Positions 6,601-12,517 of a stretch of 13,286 bases of DNA are shown here, piece by piece. A model generated the notes under the pieces. That model saw only the letters and a program-made list of their open reading frames with translations, did not search any database and was not told the DNA's origin. The DNA is from DASXPG01 sp044449445. GTDB taxonomy: Bacteria; Gemmatimonadota; Gemmatimonadetes; Gemmatimonadales; JACORV01. The position numbers were made by a program, and so were the translations under genes. Within the stretch, counting starts at the first letter, position 1; every line of letters begins with the position of its first letter. The DNA lies in contig JBIOIA010000057.1 of assembly GCA_044449445.1 (NCBI GenBank), positions 1-13,286 of the forward strand, written 5' to 3'.

Positions 6601-8639
6601 TACCGATAAATACGCCGGATCCTGTCGCCCTGCACGACCTGACTGAGCACATCCCAACCCGAAACGACCTGGCCGAAGACCGTGTAGCCGCCGTCCAGGT
6701 GGGGCTGCGGCGAGTGCGTGATGAAGAACTGGGAGCCGCCGGTATCGGGGCCCGACAGCGCCATGCCGACCGTCCCGATGTCGTAGCGATGCCGGTTGAT
6801 CTCGTCGCGGATGACCGTGGTCGGGCCGCCGTTGCCGTCGCCCCTGGGATCGCCGTCCTGGATCACGAAGTTGGGCACCACCCGGTGCCAGCGGCCGTTG
6901 TCGAAGAACCGGCGGCCTACCAGGCGGAGGAAGTTGTCCACCGTGAGCGGCGCGTCGAAATCGTAGAGCAGGATGACCACGGTCCCGCGCTCGAGTTCGA
7001 TGCTCACGTTGCCGGCGGGCGCGGTCGCGAGCAGGTAGCGACGTGCGATTTGGTTGTAGTCCTGGGGCGCGCGGCCCGTCTCGACCGGCCCGGCCGGGCC
7101 CCAGGTGCGCCGGACCGCGGCCTCGCCGAAGCGCTCGACCGCGAGCCGCCGCACGATGTAGTCCTCCGGCCGCGGGAAGCCCGTGAGCAACGCCTGCTCG
7201 ATGCCGGAGCGCTCGCCGGGCACGCTGTCGGCGATGTCGGCCAGGGCGCGCACGGCGGCGAGCCGCGCATCGCCCAAAGCGTCGCTCGCACCGGTTCGGA
7301 ATGCGGCGATGAAGTCGCGGATCTCCGCCGGATCTCGCTCGCGGCCCAGGATTCCGACGGCCGTAGCCCTCACCACGACGTCGGGGCTCGCGAGCGCCGC
7401 GCGGGCCAGCCTGATCAACGCCGTGTCGCCGCGCGGGACCATCTGCTCGAGCGCGCCCAGGGCGAACCCGACGACGCGCGGATCCTGGTCGGTGAGCATG
7501 CCCGTGAGCTGCTGCCGCGCAGCCGCGCTCTTCGCGACGCCGAGCATCTCGGCGTAGGCCGCGCGATTGCGCCAGTCGGGATCGGCACGCCACGAGCGGC
7601 CCGTCTCGATCGCGACTGCCGGTGATACCGCGGCCAGGGCGAGCAGCAACGCGCGGCGCTGTCCGAAAGAGGCCGCGCCGGGGAAGCGCTCCACGAGCGT
7701 CGCCGAGGCCTGGGATCCCTTGAGGCTCCCGAGCGTCTGGGCGGCCTGCATCGGCACGTTGGGATCGCGGTCGGTCAGCCGCGCCGCCGCGAGCCCCGCG
7801 AGCGAGGAATCCTCGAACGTACCGAGCGTGCGCAGGGCGTTGATGCGGACGGGAGGCGAGCTGTCGTCCACCAGCGCGCGCAGGCGCGAGATGAACGTCG
7901 CCCGCGGAAGACCGGCCGAGTCCGCCGTGGCCGCCGTGAGCGCGCGCGCGACGTAGCTGCGGGTCATCGGGTCGTCGTCGCGGGCGGCATCGAGCAGCTG
8001 CGGCGCGGCCGCCCAGAGCCGCATCCGCGAGGCGCTGTAGGCCGCGTTGCGCCGCCAGTCTCCCCCGCGGGCATCCCGGATGTAGCCCGGCAGCCGCCGC
8101 GCCACGGCGGAGCGCCGGCCCAGCCGCCAGGCCTCGATCAGCACGGTGGAGGTGGCCCGATCGGGTTCGTCGCGCGACGCGGGGTGGCGGTCGAGCACTC
8201 CGTCCAGCGCGGCATCGGCTTCGCTGCCGCCGAGCTTGGCGAGCGCGGTCACGACCTCCACCTCGAAGTCGCCGGTGTTCGTCTGGGGGAATCGCGCGAC
8301 CGCCTGCACCAGGTCCGGGACCAGCAGGCTGCTGCCCAGCGTGCCGCAGGCGAAGGCCGCCTCGACTCGGACGGCGCTGTCGGGATCGGCCAGCAGCGCG
8401 CGGAGCAGCGGCACGGCCGAGGGGTCGCCGATCCGGCCCATCACCATCGCGGCGTAGCGCCGCACCAGCGAGTCCGGGTGCTGGGCCGCGCGCTGCAGCG
8501 CGGCCGCGTCGAACACCTTCCGGTCCTCGAGCGCGAGCAACTGCGCCAGGTCGGCGACGCTGCCCGACTCCTGGGCGACGAGCGCCGCCGGCGCCAGCAC
8601 CACCAGCGCCAGGACCAGCGCGCGCACGCGGTTACTCAT
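6600..8639 (-). CDS. Secreted HEAT-repeat protein with C-terminal cyclophilin peptidyl-prolyl isomerase domain
   Basis: The product is 679 residues. A signal peptide (about 1-23, ending ALVAQ) is followed by roughly 480 residues of HEAT-like helical repeats, recognisable from recurring units such as DSLVRRYAAMVMGRIGDPSA, DSAVRVEAAFACGTLGSS, PPVRINALRTLGTFEDSS and DVVVRATAVGILGRERDPA. A cyclophilin domain fills about 544-675: RWHRVVPNFVIQDGDPRG (catalytic Arg 586), GGSQFFITHSPQPHLDGGYT (substrate-groove Gln 637 and Phe 638-639) and VFGQVV. The essential Arg is present, so it is probably an active periplasmic prolyl isomerase carried on a solenoid scaffold. The ATG at 8639 overlaps the thioesterase end by 8 nt, and the TAA stop shares one base with the next ATG. 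Being directly upstream of the barrel protein suggests a role in folding or assembling envelope proteins (inference). Confidence 0.92.
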   Translation of the reverse strand: MSNRVRALVLALVVLAPAALVAQESGSVADLAQLLALEDRKVFDAAALQRAAQHPDSLVRRYAAMVMGRIGDPSAVPLLRALLADPDSAVRVEAAFACGTLGSSLLVPDLVQAVARFPQTNTGDFEVEVVTALAKLGGSEADAALDGVLDRHPASRDEPDRATSTVLIEAWRLGRRSAVARRLPGYIRDARGGDWRRNAAYSASRMRLWAAAPQLLDAARDDDPMTRSYVARALTAATADSAGLPRATFISRLRALVDDSSPPVRINALRTLGTFEDSSLAGLAAARLTDRDPNVPMQAAQTLGSLKGSQASATLVERFPGAASFGQRRALLLALAAVSPAVAIETGRSWRADPDWRNRAAYAEMLGVAKSAAARQQLTGMLTDQDPRVVGFALGALEQMVPRGDTALIRLARAALASPDVVVRATAVGILGRERDPAEIRDFIAAFRTGASDALGDARLAAVRALADIADSVPGERSGIEQALLTGFPRPEDYIVRRLAVERFGEAAVRRTWGPAGPVETGRAPQDYNQIARRYLLATAPAGNVSIELERGTVVILLYDFDAPLTVDNFLRLVGRRFFDNGRWHRVVPNFVIQDGDPRGDGNGGPTTVIRDEINRHRYDIGTVGMALSGPDTGGSQFFITHSPQPHLDGGYTVFGQVVSGWDVLSQVVQGDRIRRIYR

Positions 8640-9060
8640 CGCGGACCAGCGACTTCATGATCCTGAGCACCTCATCCGGCAGGCGTGTCGGGCGATTGCC
8701 CGCGTCCAGCGAGACGAGCGCGGTCTCGGCCGTGCACAACAGGTCGCCGTCCTCTGCCCGCTCGACCCGGTAGCGGAACACCACCCGGCGCGAGCCTACG
8801 GCGGCGAGCCACGCCGTCACCTTCAGCAGGTCGTCGTAGCGCGCCGCGCGTGCGTACCGCAGGCTGGCCTCGGACACCGCGAGCTTGAATCCGCGCTCCT
8901 CGAGATCCCTGTACCGAACCCCGAGACGACGCATGTGTTCCGTGCGCGCCAGCTCGCAGTACACGAGGTAATGGGCGTGGTAGGCCACGCCCATCTGGTC
9001 GGTCTCGCCGTAGCGGACCCTTACTTCGATGGTGGTGGTGGTGAGCGGCTTTTCGCTCAC
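8632..9060 (-). CDS. ybgC: Acyl-CoA thioesterase, YbgC/4-hydroxybenzoyl-CoA thioesterase hot-dog family
   Basis: This 142-residue hot-dog-fold enzyme is expected to hydrolyse an acyl-CoA to the free acid and CoA in the cytoplasm. The family signature is near the N-terminus: VRYGETDQMGVAYHAHYLVYC, where the Asp of ETDQMG is the catalytic residue, followed by ELARTEHMRRLGVRY. Length is typical for YbgC (about 130-150). The GTG at 9060 overlaps the pduL stop as GTGA; longer in-frame extensions run antisense-like through pduL and are not protein-like. In many Gram-negatives ybgC precedes tolQRAB. Here it sits between metabolosome and envelope genes, so it could serve either, and the substrate cannot be told from the sequence. 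Confidence 0.9.
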   Translation of the reverse strand: MSEKPLTTTTIEVRVRYGETDQMGVAYHAHYLVYCELARTEHMRRLGVRYRDLEERGFKLAVSEASLRYARAARYDDLLKVTAWLAAVGSRRVVFRYRVERAEDGDLLCTAETALVSLDAGNRPTRLPDEVLRIMKSLVRDE

Positions 9061-10121
9061 GCCTCGTCGCGCCAGGCGCCGAGCGCCTTGGCACGGTCCA
9101 CCGCGGCGGGCGTGAGGAGATACGGCCCGTGAGCGGACAGCTTGTCGCCCCGCGCCGCGAGGGCTGCGACGTCGCGCTCGGTGAGGAGCGGGCGACGCTT
9201 GCCCTTGGCGCTCGCGGCCGTGCGGGCGACGATGACCGCGAGGTCGCCGGTCTTCACGCCCGCGGCGAACGCCTCGTCGAGGTCGAGGTGCAGCTCGGTC
9301 GCGTGCCCGGGACCCAGCCGCACGATCACGTCGTGCAGCGTGACGCGCCGGCCGGCCGGCCCGCACTCGATCGCGATCCTGTCGCCGTCGGCGACGCCTA
9401 ACTGTTTCCCGTCGGCCGGGGCGACGTGCAGGTGCCGCTGCGCGACGATGACGCCGCTGGCGAGCGCGACCTTCCCGGCCGGGCCCTCGAGCGTGACGCC
9501 CCCGGCCGACTTCTCCAGTTTGCCCGACATGGCGACCGGCGCCTCGACACCGAGGGTGCGGCAGTCCGAGGGCGAAAGCTCGAGCTGGGTCGCGCCCCGG
9601 GCGGGGCCGACGATGCGCACGGCTTCGATCTTCCCCTTGGGACCGACCACCGTGACCGTCTCGCTCGCCGCGAACTGGCCCGGCTGCGAGATCGAGCGCA
9701 TCACGCTCGGCGCCTTGGCCTTGCCGTACAGCGCCTCGAAGTCCTTGGCCGACACGTGCAGGTGGCGGTTCGAGACGCCGATCCCGACTTCGCGGCGGGT
9801 GCGCTGGGTGACGGCGCGGTCCGCGCCGACGAGCGTGCCGGAGGGCAGCGGCGAGGGACCGCGCGCGGCGGCTGCCTGCCGCGAGGCCGCGACCATCGCC
9901 GGATACTCGGGACGGTGCTTCGGCGCTGCGCCGCCGCGGCGGGACGGCGCGACATCGCTGAGCCCCTGCGCGGCCCCGGACCACACGGGCAGCTGGCCCG
10001 GCGTGGGGTCGCCCGGCGGCTCGGGGCGCGTGGGCGTCGGAAGCCAGCGCCTGCCCTGCTTGGGCTCGGCGAGCCGGGCGGCGACGATCTCGACCAGCTT
10101 CGCGACTTCGTCCTTGGTCAT
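9057..10121 (-). CDS. pduL: PduL-type phosphate acyltransferase with N-terminal encapsulation helix and C-terminal extension
   Basis: PduL converts acyl-CoA plus phosphate to acyl-phosphate and free CoA, recycling CoA inside microcompartments. The catalytic part (about 112-300) has two zinc-binding signatures, VSNRHLHVSAKDFEALYGK (His 120, 122) and VAQRHLHVAPADGKQLGV (His 230, 232), and a later ELHLDLDEAFAAGV segment with His 278. The product is 354 residues, much longer than the usual roughly 210. The N-terminus TKDEVAKLVEIVAARLAE (2-19) is an amphipathic helix typical of encapsulation peptides, followed by about 90 residues rich in Pro, Gly, Arg and Ala. The C-terminal 50 residues contain LLTERDVAALAARG and YLLTPAAVDRAKALG, like an element seen in other microcompartment enzymes. 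The ATG overlaps the dehydrogenase stop as ATGA; the stop overlaps ybgC by 4 nt. Confidence 0.93.
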   Translation of the reverse strand: MTKDEVAKLVEIVAARLAEPKQGRRWLPTPTRPEPPGDPTPGQLPVWSGAAQGLSDVAPSRRGGAAPKHRPEYPAMVAASRQAAAARGPSPLPSGTLVGADRAVTQRTRREVGIGVSNRHLHVSAKDFEALYGKAKAPSVMRSISQPGQFAASETVTVVGPKGKIEAVRIVGPARGATQLELSPSDCRTLGVEAPVAMSGKLEKSAGGVTLEGPAGKVALASGVIVAQRHLHVAPADGKQLGVADGDRIAIECGPAGRRVTLHDVIVRLGPGHATELHLDLDEAFAAGVKTGDLAVIVARTAASAKGKRRPLLTERDVAALAARGDKLSAHGPYLLTPAAVDRAKALGAWRDEA

Positions 10122-11641
10122 GCGCGGCTCCGTGCAGCCCGGTGGGTACGGAGGAAGTCGTCCACGATGGCGCGGACCTCGGCCGGCGTGAGATCGGGAG
10201 CGGACGGGCGGACGGGCGGACGGGCGGACGGTTGCGGCGACGGGGGCTTCTGTCCGCCTGTCCGGCCGTCCGCCTGCCCGCCCTGCGCGACGTACTCGCG
10301 AATCTCGCCCGCCAGCCGCTTGATGTTGATCAGGTGCAGCGGCCCGATGTTGTCCGACGTGCTGCAGCCGGCCCACGTGCCGGGGCCAAGCGTCATCGCG
10401 GGCACCAGGCCCGTGGTATATCCGACGGCGCCCATCGCCGACATCGTGTTCACCAGGATCCGGAACGCGGGCTTCTGCTCGAAGAACGCCTCGATCACCT
10501 TCTCATCCTTCGAGTGGATGGCCAGCGAGTGGCCCAGCCCGCCGAATTCCAGCAGCTCGATCGCCCGCTCGCAGCATTTCTCCCAGCCGTCCTCGACGAA
10601 GTAACCGAGCACCGGCGAGAGCTTCTCGCGCGAGAAGAACTCCCTCGGGCCCACCTCGCTGCACTCGGCGACCAGGACCCGCGTGCCCTCGGGCACCGCG
10701 ATCCCGGCCTTCCGCGCGATCGCCACGGCCGAAAGCCCGACGATCTCCGCGGACACGCCGCCGGTCTTCGGGTCCTGCATCGCGCGTTGGAGCCTCACCC
10801 GGTCTTCGCCGGTCACCATCATGGCGCCGTTCTTCGGCAGCTCGGCCCTGACCTGCGCGTCCACCGGCGCGTCGCACACGATCGAGTTCTCGGCCGAGCA
10901 CAGCACCCCGTTGTCGAAGCACTTCCCGTTCACGACGTCGCGCACCGCCTTGGCGACGTCGGCCGTGCGCTCGATGATCGCGGGCACGTTGCCCGGCCCG
11001 ACGCCATAGGCCGGCTTGCCGGAGCTGTAGGCCGCCCTGACCATCGGGTAGCCGCCGGTCGCGAGGATCACCGCGGTCCACTTGTGCCGCATCAGCTCGC
11101 TCGTGCCCTCGATCGTCGGGTTCGTCATCGCCAGGACGAGCCCCTTCGGCGCGCCCGCCTCGACGGCTGCGTCGTGCAGGATCCGCGCGGTCTCGCAGGT
11201 GCACTTCACCGCCCTGGGGTGCGGGCTCATCACGATCGCGTTGCGCGCCTTCACGCTGATCAGCGCCTTGTAGATCGCGGTCGAGGTCGGGTTGGTGGTC
11301 GGCACCAGCGCCGCCACGACGCCCATCGGGACGGCCAGCTCCTTCACCTTGCGGTCCGGGATCTCGCGGATCACGCCGACCGTCTTGAGCGGGAGGATGT
11401 AGGCCAGCACGTCGTCGGCGCCGAACCGGTTCTTGAGGACCTTGTCTTCGTAGCGGCCCATGCCGGTCTCGTCCACGGCGAGGCGGGCCAGCGGCTCGGC
11501 CGCCGCCGAAGCGGCGCGCGCCATCGCGGTGACGACGCGATCTACCTCGTCCTGGCTGGCGCGGGCGAAGACCTGCTGGGCCTCATGCGCCCGTGCGAGG
11601 AGATCGCGGGCTTCCTGGACCGAGGCGAGGTCCTTGTCCAT
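10118..11641 (-). CDS. CoA-acylating aldehyde dehydrogenase (PduP/EutE-like) with C-terminal encapsulation peptide
   Basis: The enzyme oxidises an aldehyde with NAD+ and CoA to acyl-CoA, supplying PduL. The product is 507 residues. The body runs to about 450: N-terminal helix LASVQEARDLLARAHEAQQ, cofactor-binding VPTTNPTSTAIYKAL (113-127), GVGPGNVPAIIE (213-224), NGVLCSAENSIV with catalytic Cys 248, and GPGTWAGCSTSDNIGP (419-434). This pattern is that of acylating enzymes related to PduP, EutE and the AdhE N-terminal half. Residues 451-483 are a Gly/Gln then Pro/Arg/Ser-rich linker encoded by short tandem repeats. The final stretch DLTPAEVRAIVDDFLRTHRA (483-502) is an amphipathic helix, the expected form of a C-terminal encapsulation peptide. 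The ATG lies 9 nt after the shell gene, without a clear ribosome binding site; the stop overlaps pduL by 4 nt. The physiological aldehyde (acetaldehyde, propionaldehyde or other) cannot be read from the sequence. Confidence 0.94.
   Translation of the reverse strand: MDKDLASVQEARDLLARAHEAQQVFARASQDEVDRVVTAMARAASAAAEPLARLAVDETGMGRYEDKVLKNRFGADDVLAYILPLKTVGVIREIPDRKVKELAVPMGVVAALVPTTNPTSTAIYKALISVKARNAIVMSPHPRAVKCTCETARILHDAAVEAGAPKGLVLAMTNPTIEGTSELMRHKWTAVILATGGYPMVRAAYSSGKPAYGVGPGNVPAIIERTADVAKAVRDVVNGKCFDNGVLCSAENSIVCDAPVDAQVRAELPKNGAMMVTGEDRVRLQRAMQDPKTGGVSAEIVGLSAVAIARKAGIAVPEGTRVLVAECSEVGPREFFSREKLSPVLGYFVEDGWEKCCERAIELLEFGGLGHSLAIHSKDEKVIEAFFEQKPAFRILVNTMSAMGAVGYTTGLVPAMTLGPGTWAGCSTSDNIGPLHLINIKRLAGEIREYVAQGGQADGRTGGQKPPSPQPSARPPVRPSAPDLTPAEVRAIVDDFLRTHRAARSRA
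10201..10281. repeat. Inverted pair of 8-bp tandem arrays encoding the aldehyde dehydrogenase linker
   Basis: Bases 10201-10232 are four tandem 8-mers (cggacggg three times, then cggacggt). Bases 10250-10281 are four degenerate 8-mers in the opposite orientation (ctgtccgc, ctgtccgg, ccgtccgc, ctgcccgc). A 17-bp spacer separates them, so the two arrays can pair as a long, imperfect, very GC-rich hairpin. The whole element lies in the dehydrogenase reading frame and encodes residues about 454-481, exactly the linker between the enzyme body and the C-terminal helix. The unit length is not a multiple of three, so a change of one unit would shift the frame. Confidence 0.85.
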
Positions 11642-11650
11642 CAGCGTGCG

Positions 11651-12109
11651 CTAGGTGACGAAGCCGAGGGCGCGGAAATGCGCGAGCAACTCATCGCGGT
11701 TGGCGATCGAGAGCTCGCGGCCCTTGAGGGGGAAGCTCTCCAGCTGGCGGGCCTTGTGACGCAGGTCCACGACCTTCATCTCGCTGAGCGGCGTGCCGGG
11801 CGGCGCGCCGCCGCTGGTTCCCTCGTCCACGCTGTCGCTCATCAGCTCGAGCCCGGGGAACGGCCGCGGGATCACGTGAACCGCCACCAGCTCACCGACC
11901 CGTTCGGCAGCCGCAGCCCCGGCATCCACCGCGGCCTTCACCGAGGCGACGTCGCCGGAAAACAGCACGGTCACAAGCGCCGGGTCGGTGCGCTCGGTGC
12001 CAAGCAGTTTGACGGGCGCGGCCTTCACGCCCGCATCCGCGGCTTCGATCGCTCCAACCAGGCCCCTGGTCTCGATCAGGCCGAGGGCCTGCTCGGTCCA
12101 GGATTCCAC
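11651..12109 (-). CDS. Microcompartment shell protein (BMC-H) with C-terminal extension and altered pore loop
   Basis: The first about 84 residues are a BMC-H domain (PF00936): QALGLIETRGLVGAIEAADAGVKAA at 7-31, VDAGAAAAERVGELVAVHVIPRP at 61-83. It should form hexameric shell tiles. The pore loop reads RTDPA (40-44) where the neighbouring shell protein has KVGGG, so its pore would be lined differently. Residues 85-152 are an added tail: an acidic/Gly/Pro linker (DSVDEGTSGGAPPGTP), then a helical segment (MKVVDLRHKARQLESFPLKG, then RELSIANRDELLAHFRAL) that loosely resembles small SAP or Rho-N helical modules. EutK is another shell protein with a C-terminal domain, of a different type. The GTG start at 12109 has AGAGG just upstream. 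It lies 9 nt after the first shell gene, of which it looks like a diverged tandem duplicate. Confidence 0.92.
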   Translation of the reverse strand: MESWTEQALGLIETRGLVGAIEAADAGVKAAPVKLLGTERTDPALVTVLFSGDVASVKAAVDAGAAAAERVGELVAVHVIPRPFPGLELMSDSVDEGTSGGAPPGTPLSEMKVVDLRHKARQLESFPLKGRELSIANRDELLAHFRALGFVT

Positions 12110-12118
12110 GCGTGCCTC

Positions 12119-12400
12119 TTAACTCCCGCCCTTGGGGAGCAGTTGCTCGATTTCCGCGTGCGGCCTCGGGATGACGTGGACGGACACCAGCTCGCCGACC
12201 CGCTCGGCAGCCGCCGCGCCGGCGTCGGTGGCGGCCTTCACCGCACCCACGTCGCCGCGAACCATCACCGTCACGTACCCGCCGCCGACCTTCTCCTTGC
12301 CGATCAGCTTGACGTTCGCGGCCTTCACCATGGCGTCGGCCGCTTCGATCGAGCCTACGAGACCTTTGGTCTCGATGAGGCCGAGGGCTTCCAGTGGCAT
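12119..12400 (-). CDS. Canonical microcompartment shell hexamer protein (BMC-H, PduA/EutM-like)
   Basis: The product is 93 residues, the normal BMC-H size, and follows PduA very closely: EALGLIETKGLVGSIEAADA then MVKAANVKLIG, pore loop KVGGGYVT at 37-44, VRGDVGAVKAATDAGAAAAE, and the C-terminal HVIPRPHAEIEQLLPKG. The conserved edge Lys 26 and the PRP Arg 79 that knit hexamers together are present. It should form the flat facets of a microcompartment with a Gly-lined small-molecule pore. The ATG at 12400 has a strong ribosome binding site (GGAGGAG, 12404-12410 on the minus strand). It is the first gene after the operon promoter, which suits the high amounts of shell protein needed. Confidence 0.97.
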   Translation of the reverse strand: MPLEALGLIETKGLVGSIEAADAMVKAANVKLIGKEKVGGGYVTVMVRGDVGAVKAATDAGAAAAERVGELVSVHVIPRPHAEIEQLLPKGGS

Positions 12401-12412
12401 CTACTCCTCCGG

Positions 12413-12443
12413 TGTGGCACGAAGGGAAATTTCCGGTGCCACA
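12413..12443. promoter_or_regulatory. Probable repressor operator: inverted repeat with inner palindrome over the promoter start
   Basis: TGTGGCAC (12413-12420) and GTGCCACA (12436-12443) are perfect 8-bp inverted copies 15 bp apart. Inside lies a perfect 10-bp palindrome GGAAATTTCC (12425-12434), slightly off-centre. The right arm overlaps the -10 box and the element covers the expected start site, the classic position for a repressor. The same dyad would lie mostly in the 5' leader, so an RNA hairpin just before the ribosome binding site is a second possibility. No regulator gene is present in the window. Confidence 0.6.
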
Positions 12444-12469
12444 GTACGTGCTCCCAGCGCAAAAGTCAA
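12441..12469 (-). promoter_or_regulatory. Sigma-70-like promoter of the microcompartment operon
   Basis: On the minus strand TTGACT (12464-12469, five of six matches to the -35 consensus) is followed after exactly 17 bp by TACTGT (12441-12446, matching T, A and final T of the -10). Transcription should start around 12432-12436, about 35 nt before the first shell gene ATG. It is the only strong candidate in the short region upstream of the thirteen-gene run. Found by eye against the E. coli consensus; a different phylum may use other preferences. Confidence 0.65.
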
Positions 12470-12475
12470 TAGAAT
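12470..12475 (+). promoter_or_regulatory. Weak candidate -10 box for the lpxH-like gene
   Basis: TAGAAT on the plus strand matches five of six bases of the -10 consensus and directly abuts the minus-strand -35 box, so the divergent promoters would be back to back. No good -35 lies 16-18 bp upstream. If used, transcription would start near 12482 with a leader of about 36 nt to the GTG at 12518. An 8-bp palindrome AAGCGCTT (12478-12485) sits at this point. Confidence 0.3.
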
Positions 12476-12517
12476 TGAAGCGCTTGCGCCACTTTGACCC
12501 CCGCCCCATTATCCGGC

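Noticed and set aside
3667..6609. Plus-strand open frames of 437-512 codons opposite the large barrel protein gene.
   Set aside because: The minus strand encodes clear peptidase, propeller and barrel motifs; the plus-strand products have no recognisable features.
6601..7593. A 331-residue N-terminal extension of the barrel protein frame into the cyclophilin gene.
   Set aside because: The extension is Arg/Ala-rich antisense-like sequence, while the ATG at 6600 is followed at once by a proper signal peptide.
9061..9984. A 308-residue N-terminal extension of the YbgC frame.
   Set aside because: It overlaps the well-supported pduL coding sequence in another frame; the GTG at 9060 gives a normal-length YbgC.
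10201..10281. Possible CRISPR array.
   Set aside because: The units are 8 bp with no unique spacers, lie inside a coding frame, and face each other in inverted orientation.
10142..12472. A 776-codon open frame on the plus strand opposite the dehydrogenase and shell genes.
   Set aside because: It lies antisense to four strongly recognisable genes; its translation is Arg/His/Gly/Asp-rich with no family features. Long antisense frames are expected at this GC content.
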